64,000 nucleotides of DNA from Streptomyces halobius (GTDB lineage: Bacteria; Actinomycetota; Actinomycetes; Streptomycetales; Streptomycetaceae). The stretch's first letter is position 1; each line of letters opens with the position of its first letter. The notes beneath the pieces are model-generated. The model was given only the letters and a program-made list of their open reading frames with translations, did no database searches and was not told the DNA's origin. Both the position numbers and the translations under genes were made by a program. Where the stretch lies: positions 6,882,001 through 6,946,000 of the forward strand of contig NZ_CP086322.1 in assembly GCF_023277745.1 (NCBI RefSeq), written 5' to 3'. This document shows, piece by piece, positions 50,881 to 59,881 of the stretch.

Positions 50881-51867
50881 TTACAGCGCCTTCGCCGACG
50901 TTATCCGCTCGACCCGGTTCAGGATCCGGATCTTGCCGTCGGCCCCCTTGGCCGGGACCTTCACCGCCTGCCCCGAGACCCAGGTGAAGGTCATCCGGTT
51001 GCTGTTCTTCCATGACCCCTCGACGAGGCCCTGGAGCTCCTTCGTCACGGAGATCTTCGCGCCCTTGTACCACGTCTTCTGCATATGGGAGACGGTGGAG
51101 AAGAACACCAGCGCACCGCCGTCCTTCGTCCGCAGCGCGACCGGCGGGTAGCTCGCGGGCTGGTCCTCCCACTGGAGGCGGGCACCGATCGGATGGGACT
51201 GCTTGACGCGGTTCGCCCGCAATGTATCGGTGTACCTGCCGGGCGCGAACTCGTCACCCTTGCCGGTGTTGAGGTAGTCCGCGTATGTCTTGCCCAGTTT
51301 GCCCGGGTCCACCTTCAGGCCCGACGTGCTGTCGGCGGGCACCGCCTCGGCGTAGCCGCCCTCCGTCTTCAGCTCCGGCGCCCTGTTGTTGGGGAACGTG
51401 GCGAAATACACCGCGCGCCATTGCTCTTCGATGCTGTCGCGGCTGAACACCAGGAACCACCGCATGGCGTTGCCCTTGGCGTCCGTACGGTTGGTGAGGG
51501 CGTCCGCGAGGAAGTACTTCGGCCAGCCCGCTTGCTTGGGCACCGCGACGTGCTCGTCGTGGAACTTCAACGGCCGGAAGTTCGGGTAGCCCTGCGGCCG
51601 GACACCACGCGCCGCCTTCAGCCCCGCCTGGTCGATCGCGTGCAGCGCGCCCGCCTCGTAGGAGGCGTTGAGCTTCGGGTCGAGCTTGCGGTTGGCCTCG
51701 GTGTAGCGCTCCGCGAAGTACTTGAGCGCCTTGACGCCGTCAGCCTCGGACACCGCCGGCAGCATCTCCTTCTCGCCGTGCACCGTCATGCAGCCGCTCA
51801 ATATCACCAGCGCCGCCGCTGCCGACGTCAGTGTTGCGGGCACCCGGAACGGCGACCTGCGTGTCAT
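50881..51867 (-). CDS. lipoprotein, unknown function, next to efeU
   Basis: 328 aa from the ATG at 51867. Lipoprotein signal peptide MTRRSPFRVPATLTSAAAAL then VILSGC with lipobox LSGC. The exported part has WFLVFSRDSIEEQWRAVYFATFPNN, KTYADYLNTGKGDEFAPG and KTWYKGAKISVTKELQGLVEGSW, which resembles conserved actinobacterial surface lipoproteins of unknown role. Its start lies 128 bp inside the efeU reading frame in a different frame, so it is probably co-transcribed with the iron-uptake operon. Confidence 0.85.
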   Translation of the reverse strand: MTRRSPFRVPATLTSAAAALVILSGCMTVHGEKEMLPAVSEADGVKALKYFAERYTEANRKLDPKLNASYEAGALHAIDQAGLKAARGVRPQGYPNFRPLKFHDEHVAVPKQAGWPKYFLADALTNRTDAKGNAMRWFLVFSRDSIEEQWRAVYFATFPNNRAPELKTEGGYAEAVPADSTSGLKVDPGKLGKTYADYLNTGKGDEFAPGRYTDTLRANRVKQSHPIGARLQWEDQPASYPPVALRTKDGGALVFFSTVSHMQKTWYKGAKISVTKELQGLVEGSWKNSNRMTFTWVSGQAVKVPAKGADGKIRILNRVERITSAKAL

Positions 51868-52732
51868 GGGGCTCGGGCTCCTTCGGGGCGACCGGGGCGG
51901 ACTGGGTGGCCGCCGGGGTGGCACGATTCGGCGCAACCCTACCGGGGGCCAGGAAGAACACGAGCGTCGGGATCAGATACAGAGCCCACACCGTGACCTG
52001 AAGGACGGTCGGGTCCGGCTGGAAGTTGAAGACGCCCTTCAGCAGGGTCCCGTACCAGCTGTCGGCCGGGATCTGCTCGCTGATGTCGAACGCCCTGCTG
52101 CCCAGCCCCGGCAGGAAATCCGCCTCCTGGAGGTCATGGAAGCCGTACGCCAGCACGCCCGCCGCGACCACCACCAGCATGCCGCCGGTCCAGGTGAAGA
52201 ACCGCGCCAGGTTGATCCGCACCGCACCCCGGTAGAACAGCCGGCCCAGCACCACGGACGTCAGCAGCCCCAGCAGCGCCCCGGCCAGCGGCCGTACGCC
52301 GTCGTTCGCGGACTGCGCGGCGGTCCACACGAACAGCGCGGTCTCCAGGCCCTCCCGGCCCACCGACAGAAACGCGGTCACCACCAGCGCCGTGGTGCCC
52401 ATCGCCAGCGCCGCGTCCAGCTTGCCGTGCAGCTCCCGCTTCAGATGCCGTGCGGTGCGCCGCATCCAGAAGACCATCCAGGTCACCAGGGCCACCGCGA
52501 TGATCGACAGCAAGCCGCCGAGCGCCTCCTGCGCGGTGAACGTCAGCGTCCGCGAACCGAACTGGAGCGCCGCGCCGAATCCGAACGACAGCGCCACGGC
52601 GAGCGCGACACCGCTCCAGACCGGCCGCAGCGCCTCCCACCGGCCGGTCTTGACCAGATAGGCGATGAGGATGCACACGACGAGGCCGGCTTCCAGCCCT
52701 TCACGCAGCCCGATCAGATAGTTGCCGAACAC
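51740..52732 (-). CDS. efeU: ferrous iron permease EfeU (Ftr1 family)
   Basis: 330 aa from the GTG at 52732, with GGGGAGGAA upstream. Seven TM helices. The two iron-binding REGLE motifs are visible in GLREGLEAGLVVCIL and SVGREGLETALFVW. It imports iron through the inner membrane with EfeO and EfeB. The last 45 residues (after KEPEPHDTQVAV) are read from DNA that also encodes the lipoprotein signal peptide in another frame; homologues usually stop near residue 285. The extension suggests loss of an original stop codon or a small frameshift. Confidence 0.93.
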   Translation of the reverse strand: MFGNYLIGLREGLEAGLVVCILIAYLVKTGRWEALRPVWSGVALAVALSFGFGAALQFGSRTLTFTAQEALGGLLSIIAVALVTWMVFWMRRTARHLKRELHGKLDAALAMGTTALVVTAFLSVGREGLETALFVWTAAQSANDGVRPLAGALLGLLTSVVLGRLFYRGAVRINLARFFTWTGGMLVVVAAGVLAYGFHDLQEADFLPGLGSRAFDISEQIPADSWYGTLLKGVFNFQPDPTVLQVTVWALYLIPTLVFFLAPGRVAPNRATPAATQSAPVAPKEPEPHDTQVAVPGARNTDVGSGGAGDIERLHDGARREGDAAGGVRG

Positions 52733-52780
52733 GTCGGTTCCTCCCCTTCCTTCGCGACTTGCGTGATGAATTCGACAACA

Positions 52781-54115
52781 TCAGGCAGAACGGCCGAAAA
52801 GCTCCCGGCCCCACCAGTCGTTCTTGTCGCGGACGCCCGGCGGGACGGCGAAGATGCCCGAACCGACGTGCTGGATGTATTCGTTGAGCACATCGTCGCG
52901 CGCCAGGCTCTGCTGGATCGGGATGAACCCGTTCCGCACGTCCCGCTGGTACGCGAGGAAGAACAGCCCGGCGTCCAGCCTGCCCAGCCCGTCCGTCCCG
53001 TCCGTGAAGGAGTAGCCGCGGCGCAGGATCCTCGCCCCGCCGTTGGTGTCCGGGTGCGCGAGCCGTACGTGCGCGGTGGGCAGCATCGCCTTGAGATTCG
53101 GCTCGTCCCGCTCGCGCTTCTCGCCGACCGGAGCGCCCTCACCCTTGTCCCGGCCGAAGATGTCCTCCTGCTCCTTGAGCGAGGTGCGGTCCCAGGTCTC
53201 GATATGCATCCGGATCCGCCGGGCGACGAGATACGAGCCACCCGCCATCCAGTCCGGGCCGTCCCTCCCGCCCACCCACACATGCTTGTCGAGGGCGGCG
53301 GTGTCGGTGCCCGAGATGTTCCGGGTGCCGTCCTTGAAACCCATCATGTTGCGCGGGGTCTGGGCCTCCGGCGTTGTCGAGGAGGTCTTGCCGAAGCCCA
53401 GCTGCGACCAGCGGATGGCGATCCTGCCGAAACCGATCCGGGCCAGATTGCGGATCGCGTGCACCGCGACCTGCGGATCGTCCGCGCATGCCTGGACACA
53501 CAGATCGCCGCCGCTGCGCTTCCTGTCGAGATTGTCCCCGGGAAACCGCGGCAGATCGATCAGTGCTTCGGGCCGCCGGCCCTTGAGGCCGAACCGGTCC
53601 GTGCCGTCCTTCTCGAAGAGCGTCGGACCGACGCCGAAGGTCAGGGTGAGCCGGGACGGCGGCAGGCCCAGCGCCTCACCGGTGTCGTCCGGCGGCGCCT
53701 CGGCGAGCCCGCCGACCGCGCCCTCCCCGACCGCAGCGCCCGCCGTCATCCGCGCCGCCGCCTTCGTCCACGCCTTGAGCAGCGCGATCAGCTCGGCGCG
53801 GTCGTCGGTGGTGACATCGAACGCGGCGAAGTGCAGCCGGTCCTGGACGGCGGTGGCGATACCGGCCTGGTGCGTGCCGTGGAAGGGGACCGCGGCGCCG
53901 AGGGTGTCGTCCGGGACGGCAGGCCGGCCGTCGCTGCCGGGGCGCAGCGCCACGGCCGTGCCGCCGGCCGCCACCGCGCCGAGGGCCAGCCCCGCGCCGC
54001 CCCAGCCCAGCAGCGAACGCCGGGAAGGCGCCCGGCCGTTGGCGTCCCCGGTGGCCGGCTCGTCCCCAACGGCCGTGCTCTCGACGGACGTACCGTCGTC
54101 GTCCCGCGTCATCAT
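52781..54115 (-). CDS. efeB: deferrochelatase/peroxidase EfeB (DyP family)
   Basis: 444 aa. Twin-arginine signal SRRSLLGWGGAGLALGAVAAG at about residues 32-52, so folded export by Tat with heme. DyP hallmark GFKDGTRN supplies the distal Asp, and the proximal heme His is in the TAHVRLAHP region. Releases iron from heme or oxidises Fe2+ for EfeU. Lies between efeO and efeU on the same strand. Confidence 0.95.
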   Translation of the reverse strand: MMTRDDDGTSVESTAVGDEPATGDANGRAPSRRSLLGWGGAGLALGAVAAGGTAVALRPGSDGRPAVPDDTLGAAVPFHGTHQAGIATAVQDRLHFAAFDVTTDDRAELIALLKAWTKAAARMTAGAAVGEGAVGGLAEAPPDDTGEALGLPPSRLTLTFGVGPTLFEKDGTDRFGLKGRRPEALIDLPRFPGDNLDRKRSGGDLCVQACADDPQVAVHAIRNLARIGFGRIAIRWSQLGFGKTSSTTPEAQTPRNMMGFKDGTRNISGTDTAALDKHVWVGGRDGPDWMAGGSYLVARRIRMHIETWDRTSLKEQEDIFGRDKGEGAPVGEKRERDEPNLKAMLPTAHVRLAHPDTNGGARILRRGYSFTDGTDGLGRLDAGLFFLAYQRDVRNGFIPIQQSLARDDVLNEYIQHVGSGIFAVPPGVRDKNDWWGRELFGRSA

Positions 54116-54136
54116 GACCCCCTGCCTCGCGGCGGA

Positions 54137-55288
54137 CTACTTGGTGGTGACCACGGCCGCGGCCAGCTTGGACAGCGGCTCGGCCAGCGCGTTGACACCG
54201 TCGGACAGCTCCTTGCGCGCACCCTTGCCGACCGTGTCGTACGAGACGAAGCCGTCGGCGGAGTCGCTGTCGCGGTGCTTGTCCAGGCGCTTCTCGATCG
54301 CCGCGAACTGCTTGTCCAGCTCCTTGGCCAGCTCCGGATCGTTCTTCGAGGCGACCGGCCTCAGCAGCTCGTACGCCTTCTTCGCACCCTCGACATTCGC
54401 CTGGAAGTCGAGCAGATCGGTGTGGCTGTAGCGTTCTTCCTCGCCGGTGACCTTGCCGGTGGCCACCTCGTCGAGCAGCTCCTTGGCGCCGTTGGCCATG
54501 CTGGTCGGGGTGATCTCCGCGGTGCCGACCCGCTTCTGCCAGTCCTTCAGGTCGGCGATCAGCCGGTCGGCGAGCGCGGCGTCCTCGTCGGAGATCTTCT
54601 CCGACTCCCACAGGGCCTTCTCCAGCTTGTGCCAGCCGGTCCACTTCTGGCCGTCCGACAGGCCGTCCTCGCGCACGTCCACCTTCGGGTCGATGTCACC
54701 GAACGACTCGGCCACCGGCTCGGTGCGCTCCCAGCCGACACGGGAGACGGCGTACGCCTGCTTCGCCGCCTCGACGTCGCCCGCCTTGACGGCCCGGGCG
54801 AACTTCTCCGCCCTGGGCAGCGTCTCGTCGGCCTGCCGCTGTACGTACTTGCGGTACGCGGCGACCGCGGCATCCAGCTTCGGGTCGCGCTCGGCGGTGG
54901 CGCCCTTGCCGGTCGCGGTCACCTTCTGCCGGATGCCGTCGCCCTTCATGCCCGGCTTGCAGGCGATTTCGTACGCACCGGGCTTGATCTCGGCGGTGAT
55001 CTCCACGCTGGTGCCGGGGCCGATGTTCTCCCGCTCGGTGACGATCCGGTCGCCGGGCGCGTAGACATACACCTCGGTGACCTTGGAGCCCTTGTTCTCC
55101 ACCGCGAGCCGGACATGCCCGGCGGGGAACTCCTTCGTGGACAGCTCACAGGCGGTGTCGGACGCGGTCACCTCGATGGCGCCCTTGCCGCCCCCCTTGC
55201 TGTCGTTCTTCTCGGCACAGCCGGCGACGGCGGTGAGGCTCGCGGCCACCGCGATGGCGGTGACGACGGAAGAACGAAGGGCTCGCAT
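54137..55288 (-). CDS. efeO: iron uptake lipoprotein EfeO
   Basis: 383 aa from the ATG at 55288. Lipobox AVAGC at about residue 24. The N-terminal cupredoxin (to about residue 130, VTASDTACELSTKEFPAGHVRLAVENKG and EIACKPGMKG) is followed by the M75/imelysin peptidase-like domain with the metal motif GWHKLEKALWE, a variant of HxxE. It captures iron outside the membrane for EfeU. First gene of efeO-efeB-efeU-lipoprotein. An iron box precedes it, so DtxR/DmdR-type repression under iron sufficiency is likely. Confidence 0.95.
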   Translation of the reverse strand: MRALRSSVVTAIAVAASLTAVAGCAEKNDSKGGGKGAIEVTASDTACELSTKEFPAGHVRLAVENKGSKVTEVYVYAPGDRIVTERENIGPGTSVEITAEIKPGAYEIACKPGMKGDGIRQKVTATGKGATAERDPKLDAAVAAYRKYVQRQADETLPRAEKFARAVKAGDVEAAKQAYAVSRVGWERTEPVAESFGDIDPKVDVREDGLSDGQKWTGWHKLEKALWESEKISDEDAALADRLIADLKDWQKRVGTAEITPTSMANGAKELLDEVATGKVTGEEERYSHTDLLDFQANVEGAKKAYELLRPVASKNDPELAKELDKQFAAIEKRLDKHRDSDSADGFVSYDTVGKGARKELSDGVNALAEPLSKLAAAVVTTK

Positions 55289-55338
55289 ACGGGCTCCAGG
55301 CGGCGTCGTCGGTCCGGGCGGTACGGGGCGGCGCAAAA

Positions 55339-55357
55339 TAAGGCTGGCCTAACTTAA
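55339..55357 (-). promoter_or_regulatory. iron box upstream of efeO
   Basis: On the minus strand TTAAGTTAGGCCAGCCTTA matches 14 of 19 positions of the DmdR/IdeR consensus TTAGGTTAGGCTCACCTAA. It lies 50 bp before the efeO start. Confidence 0.8.
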
Positions 55358-55507
55358 CCGAGGCTTACCTGGATTCCGCCCGCTCTGTCCAATGATTCGG
55401 CTCTCACGGACCACGCCCCGGTCGCGGAGCAAAGGGGCATAAGGCCGTGGAACGGATCGGCCCCGCATCCCGAACACCCCCACTGACCAGTGCTGTTGAA
55501 TGGCCGT

Positions 55508-56179
55508 ATGACCGAACTCGATGTGCTCCGGGTGTTTTGCGGCCCCGACGGGGCGGGCGGGAACCCGCTGGGTGTCATCCGCGACGGCTCGGCCCTCCCC
55601 GGTACGGCCGAGCGGGCCGCGCTCGCCGCCGAACTCGGCTTCAGCGAGACCGTATTCCTCGACGACGTCACACGCGGCACCGTCGATATCCGCACCCCCG
55701 GCGTCCGGCTTCCGTTCGCCGGGCACCCGCTCGTCGGCCTGGCCTGGCTGCTGCGGAGCCTGGGCCGGCCGCCACGGACCCTGCGCCCACCGGCCGGCGA
55801 GGTCGCGGTCCGCTACGACGGGGATCTCACCTGGGTGCACGGGCGCATCGAGTGGGTCCCCGGGCGCCGGACCGAGCGGTACGCCTCGGCTGCCGAGGTC
55901 GACCGGCTGCCCTCGCCGCCGCCGGGGGAGGGCTGGCTCTATGCGTGGGCCTGGCAGGACGAGGCCGCCGGTGTGGTCAGGGCGCGGGCCTTCCCGCGGA
56001 GGGGCGACAACGTCGTGGAGGACGAGGCCACCGGCGCCGCCGCGCTGCTGTTGACTCATGAGCTGGGCCGCCCCCTCGACATCCGTCAGGGCGTCGGCTC
56101 GCAGATCCTGACCCGCCCGCGGGCGGACGGGACGATCGCGGTGGGCGGACGGTGCGTATTGCTGCGCCGTAGTGGCTGA
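55508..56179 (+). CDS. PhzF-family isomerase-like protein
   Basis: 223 aa from the ATG at 55508. N-terminal MTELDVLRVFCGPDGAGGNPLGV and the active-site Glu in GFSETVFLDD are PhzF features, as is LPFAGHPLVGLAWLL; the C-terminal half is represented by EDEATGAAALLLTHELGRPLDIRQGVGSQILTRP. At 223 aa it is shorter than the 270-290 aa norm, with the inter-domain part condensed. These DapF-fold proteins isomerise small metabolites; the substrate is unknown and phenazine synthesis is not implied. Confidence 0.88.
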   Translation: MTELDVLRVFCGPDGAGGNPLGVIRDGSALPGTAERAALAAELGFSETVFLDDVTRGTVDIRTPGVRLPFAGHPLVGLAWLLRSLGRPPRTLRPPAGEVAVRYDGDLTWVHGRIEWVPGRRTERYASAAEVDRLPSPPPGEGWLYAWAWQDEAAGVVRARAFPRRGDNVVEDEATGAAALLLTHELGRPLDIRQGVGSQILTRPRADGTIAVGGRCVLLRRSG

Positions 56180-56192
56180 TCCGGCACTACGG
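56167..56192 (+). terminator. hairpin spanning the PhzF stop codon
   Basis: CCGTAGTG (56167-56174) and CACTACGG (56185-56192) pair across a 10-nt loop that includes the TGA. Confidence 0.55.
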
Positions 56193-56259
56193 GTGCGTGT
56201 CGGTACGCCGTAGCGGGCGATGCGGCAGAGCGGTCGAAACGCCCGCCCGGATCCCCCCG

Positions 56260-56991
56260 TTACGCGGTCAGCGGGAACTGTTCGCCCAACTCCCGGAAGA
56301 CCGCGGTGTTCAGTGCGAACGCGCGCTTGCACTCATCGACCATCCGCTGCTTCTCCAGGTCGTCGACCGGCAGCGCGTCCAGCAGCTCGCGGTACTCGCG
56401 CTTGAAGGCGGCGGGGTTGGCTATGTCCTCGAAGACGTAGAACCGTACGCCGTCGCCCTTGCGCGCGAAGCCCCAGGTCTTCTCGGCCGTACCGCGGATG
56501 ATCTGGCCACCGGAGAGATCACCGAGATAGCGGGTGTAGTGGTGGGCGACATAGCCGGCCGGCCATTCGCGGGCGCAGACCGTCACCCGGTCCGCGTACG
56601 CGGCGGTGGCCGGCAGCGGCTCCAGGCCCGCCCGCCAGGCCGCTCCGCCCAGATGTGCCAGATCGCGCTCCAGCTCGGCGGTGCGGGCCAGCTCGGGACG
56701 GATGAAGGGGCCCGCGACGGGGTCGTGGGCGAGCGCCTCGGAGGCATCCTCCAGCGCGCGGTAGACGAACCACAGCTGCTCGGTGTAGCGCCGGTAGGCC
56801 GAGACACCGAGTCTGCCGCCGAGGAGGTCGCTCATGAACGAGGAGTTCTCGGCCTCCGTGTGCTGCTCGTGGGAGGCGGTGCGGATGACCGTCGAGAAGG
56901 GTGGGGACGACGGGGGCGGGGTCGGGCTGGGCGCTTCCAAGGCGGACCTCCGGGGCCGAGGGGGAGCGGACGGGAACGGGCTGGACTCCAC
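56260..56991 (-). CDS. heme oxygenase (biliverdin-producing)
   Basis: 243 aa. Proximal heme ligand in VIRTASHEQHTEAE, distal helix YLGDLSGGQIIRG, and VRFYVFEDI, all typical of HmuO/HO-1-type enzymes. It opens heme to biliverdin, CO and Fe2+ in the cytosol, and supplies iron alongside EfeUOB next door. The first 35 residues are a Pro/Ser-rich extension; the GTG at 56991 is used here, but a later start is possible. An iron-box-like element lies 14 bp upstream of this start. Confidence 0.93.
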   Translation of the reverse strand: MESSPFPSAPPRPRRSALEAPSPTPPPSSPPFSTVIRTASHEQHTEAENSSFMSDLLGGRLGVSAYRRYTEQLWFVYRALEDASEALAHDPVAGPFIRPELARTAELERDLAHLGGAAWRAGLEPLPATAAYADRVTVCAREWPAGYVAHHYTRYLGDLSGGQIIRGTAEKTWGFARKGDGVRFYVFEDIANPAAFKREYRELLDALPVDDLEKQRMVDECKRAFALNTAVFRELGEQFPLTA

Positions 56992-57004
56992 CGAGCACTC
57001 GAAC

Positions 57005-57023
57005 TTAGGGTTACCTAACTACT
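57005..57023 (-). promoter_or_regulatory. iron-box-like element upstream of heme oxygenase
   Basis: On the minus strand AGTAGTTAGGTAACCCTAA shares the core GTTAGG and final CCTAA with the DmdR/IdeR consensus (11 of 19). It also reads as the palindrome TTAGG-N4-CCTAA. Confidence 0.6.
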
Positions 57024-57171
57024 TTGGGTCCCATGAGTCAACCTTGTTCCCGACGCCCTGTCGGTAAAAGTCTACCGAAGTCCCCCGCCCCCGTCAGGAC
57101 GTCGAGTCCCCCGCCCCCGTCTGGAAGTCCTTTCCGGCAGTTCTGCCAGGCGGTCCGGGCGGAGCGGCCCG

Positions 57172-58029
57172 TCAGGGGAGCGTGAGGATCTCCGCCCCGG
57201 TGTCCGTCACCACCAGCGTGTGCTCGAACTGCGCGGTCCGCTTGCGGTCCTTGGTCACGACCGTCCAGCCGTCGTCCCACATGTCGTAGTCGTAGGTGCC
57301 CAGCGTCAGCATCGGCTCGATGGTGAAGGTCATGCCGGGCTTGATGTCGGTGGTGTGGTGCGGGCTGTCGTAGTGCGGAACGATCAGGCCGGAGTGGAAC
57401 GACGCGTTGATGCCGTGGCCGGTGAAGTCACGGACCACGCCATAGCCGAACCGCTTGGCGTACGACTCGATGACCCGGCCGATGATGTTGATCTGTCGGC
57501 CCGGCTTGACGGACTTGATCGCGCGGTTGAGCGCCTCACGGGTGCGCTCGACGAGCAGCCTGGACTCGTCGTCCACCTCGCCGCACAGATAGGTGGCGTT
57601 GTTGTCGCCGTGCACACCGTTGATGTACGCGGTGACGTCCAGGTTCACGATGTCGCCGTCCTTGAGGACGGTCGAGTCCGGGATGCCGTGGCAGATGACC
57701 TCGTTCACCGACGAGCACAGCGACTTCGGGAAGCCGCGGTAGCCGAGCGTGGAGGGGTAGGCGCCGTGATCACACATGAACTCATGGGCCACCCGGTCCA
57801 GTTCGTCCGTCGTCACACCCGGCGCGATCAGCTTGGCGGCCTCGGCCATCGCCTGGGCGGCGATCCGGCCGGCGATCCGCATCCGCTCGATCGTTTCGGC
57901 GTCCTGCACCTCCGGCCCCGTGTACGGGGTGGGCGCGTCCTTCCCGACGTACTCGGGTCGCGGGATGGAGGCGGGGACGGGACGGGTGGGGGAGATGATC
58001 CCCGGGGCGAGAAGCGACTGACCAGACAT
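57172..58029 (-). CDS. map: methionine aminopeptidase type I
   Basis: 285 aa from the ATG at 58029. Removes the initiator Met from nascent proteins. Metal ligands are found in [20 protein letters not shown] (two Asp), GHGINASFH (His), FTIEPML (Glu) and [10 protein letters not shown] (Glu), and substrate His in CHGIPDS. The N-terminal extension with [24 protein letters not shown] is characteristic of the actinobacterial MetAP1c class, which has an SH3-like linker. Monocistronic. Confidence 0.96.
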   Translation of the reverse strand: MSGQSLLAPGIISPTRPVPASIPRPEYVGKDAPTPYTGPEVQDAETIERMRIAGRIAAQAMAEAAKLIAPGVTTDELDRVAHEFMCDHGAYPSTLGYRGFPKSLCSSVNEVICHGIPDSTVLKDGDIVNLDVTAYINGVHGDNNATYLCGEVDDESRLLVERTREALNRAIKSVKPGRQINIIGRVIESYAKRFGYGVVRDFTGHGINASFHSGLIVPHYDSPHHTTDIKPGMTFTIEPMLTLGTYDYDMWDDGWTVVTKDRKRTAQFEHTLVVTDTGAEILTLP

Positions 58030-58096
58030 ATCAGCGAGTGTATCCGCGGGCCGTCGGGCAGGATGGCGGCACGGGAGCCAACCACAGGAGGCGGCA

Positions 58097-58333
58097 ATGG
58101 CGCTGTTCAAGAGGCGTACGGTCGGCAGGCCCGGCGAGTGGTTCTACTGCCTCAAGCACGCGACGGTCGAGGAGGGGCCGCAGTGCCGGGCCGCCGACCG
58201 GTTCGGCCCGTACGCGACCCGTGAGGAGGCGACGCACGCCATGGAGACGGCGCGCGAACGCAATCTGGAGTGGGAGACCGACCCCAGATGGCATGACAAG
58301 GGCCGGGGCGACGAGCAGAACGACGGCGGCTGA
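58097..58333 (+). CDS. small conserved hypothetical protein (78 aa)
   Basis: ATG at 58097 with ACAGGAGG upstream. Sequence features [20 protein letters not shown], then [21 protein letters not shown] and [11 protein letters not shown]. The PYATREEA helix-strand pattern resembles an SPOR-like fold used in other small proteins. It contains two cysteines. Widely conserved in Streptomyces by my recollection; function unknown. Divergent from map. Confidence 0.85.
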   Translation: MALFKRRTVGRPGEWFYCLKHATVEEGPQCRAADRFGPYATREEATHAMETARERNLEWETDPRWHDKGRGDEQNDGG

Positions 58334-58367
58334 CCGGGCGTGACCCCAGTGGTCGGGCGTGGCCGGC

Positions 58368-59750
58368 TCAGGTCGCGGCCGGGTCGGAGTCCGGGGCCCG
58401 GCCGGTGCCGGTGGCCCGGTCAAGGACCCCCGTGCCGGTCCCGTCCCCGGTCGTTCGCCGCTCCCGCGTCCGCCGGGCGTGCTCGTCCGTGCGCGCGTCG
58501 TACGCCAGCAGCTTCGGCAGGGTCAGCGCCAGCAGCCCGACCGCGCCGACGCACAGCACACCGCCCGCCCAGACCGAGGTCCGTACGCTCGTCAGCGCGG
58601 CCATCCCGCCGATCCGGACCTGGCCCAGCTGCGGGCCCACCGAGTACGACAGCAGCTCGATACCGGCCAGCCGGCCGCGCAGCTCGTCGGGGATGGTCTG
58701 GTTCCACATCGCCGAGCGGAAGATGCCGCTGATCATGTCGCAGCAGCCGGCCAGCGTCAGCAACAGCAGCACCAGCCAGACGTTGGGCATCCGCCCGGCG
58801 GCGATGATCGCCAGCCCCCAGGCGGCGGCCGCCAGCACGACCGCACGGCCCTGCCGGTGGACCCGTGACGTCCAGCCGCTGGTCAGGCTCACCAGCGCGG
58901 ACCCGGCGGGGAGTGCCGCGTACATCAGACCCAGCGCCCACGGGGCGTCCAGCTCATCGGCGAGGAACGGAAAGATCGCCAACGGGAAGGCGAACAACAT
59001 CGCGGTGAGGTCGATGGCGTACGTGCCCAGCAGCTCCTTGCGGCTCCAGGCGTAGCGCGCGCCCTCGGCGATACCGCGCAGCGACGGCTTCTCGGCGTCG
59101 TGCGACGCGGGCGACGGCGCCAGCTTCCGTGCGAGCAGCACCGAGACCGCGAAGGTGGCGGCATCGGCCGCGTAGGCCCAGCGCAGCCCGGCGTACGCCA
59201 GCAGCCAGCCGGCCACCGAGGGGCCCGCGATGGTGCCGATCTGCCAGCGCAGCGAGTTCAGGGCGGCGGCCGCGGCAAGCTGCTCGTGCGGGACGATCCG
59301 CGGCACGATCGCGTCCAGCGCCGGGCGCTGCAGACCGGTCAGCGCGCTGGCCGCCGCGGCGATCGCGTACAGCGGCCACACCAGCGGATCCGGTCGCAGA
59401 CTGTTGAGCAGCAGAAGGACGGACAGCAGGCCGAGCGCGACCTCGGTCCAGACGATGAGCCGACGGCGGTCCAGGGCGTCGGCGAGCGCACCGCCGTAGA
59501 GACCGAAGACGATCAGCGGGACGATCTCGACGGCGCCCAGCGAACCGACCACCAGGGTCGAGCCGGTCAGCTCCTTGAGCTGGAGCGGCAGCGCGACAAA
59601 GGTCAGCGCGCTGCCGAAGACGGTGATCGCGCCCGCGCACCACATCAGCCGGAAATCGCGCGAGGAGCGCCACGGCGCCAGGTCGGGCAGCAGGGCGGCC
59701 GCGCGACGGGGCGGGGGAGCGGGCGAGGGTGAGGGGCCGTCGGAGGTCAC
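58368..59750 (-). CDS. MFS exporter (EntS/TetA-like, 12 TM)
   Basis: 460 aa. Twelve hydrophobic segments starting FRLMWCAGAITVFGSALTFVALPLQLKELTGS; motif A-like GLYGGALADALDRRRLIVW after TM2. The DELRGRLAGIELLSYSVGPQLGQVRIGGMAAL block is typical of the MFS_3/enterobactin-exporter branch. A hydrophilic Arg/Thr/Gly tail ends the protein. Substrate unknown; siderophore or drug efflux is possible given the iron genes nearby (inference). Confidence 0.92.
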   Translation of the reverse strand: MTSDGPSPSPAPPPRRAAALLPDLAPWRSSRDFRLMWCAGAITVFGSALTFVALPLQLKELTGSTLVVGSLGAVEIVPLIVFGLYGGALADALDRRRLIVWTEVALGLLSVLLLLNSLRPDPLVWPLYAIAAAASALTGLQRPALDAIVPRIVPHEQLAAAAALNSLRWQIGTIAGPSVAGWLLAYAGLRWAYAADAATFAVSVLLARKLAPSPASHDAEKPSLRGIAEGARYAWSRKELLGTYAIDLTAMLFAFPLAIFPFLADELDAPWALGLMYAALPAGSALVSLTSGWTSRVHRQGRAVVLAAAAWGLAIIAAGRMPNVWLVLLLLTLAGCCDMISGIFRSAMWNQTIPDELRGRLAGIELLSYSVGPQLGQVRIGGMAALTSVRTSVWAGGVLCVGAVGLLALTLPKLLAYDARTDEHARRTRERRTTGDGTGTGVLDRATGTGRAPDSDPAAT

Positions 59751-59881
59751 GACGCACCATCGTGCGCGGGCGGCACGGCGAGGTGCAAAGGATTTACCGG
59801 GGGTGAAAGGGCCTACCGGGGTGGTGCGGGAGGGTTACCGGGGTGGGGGAGACATCGGTGGGGGCACCAGCGCTCGGCTCC

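Noticed and set aside
51722..55357. 1211-aa plus-strand open frame
   Set aside because: It runs antisense through efeU, efeB and efeO, has shadow composition and no motif; a known GC-frame artefact.
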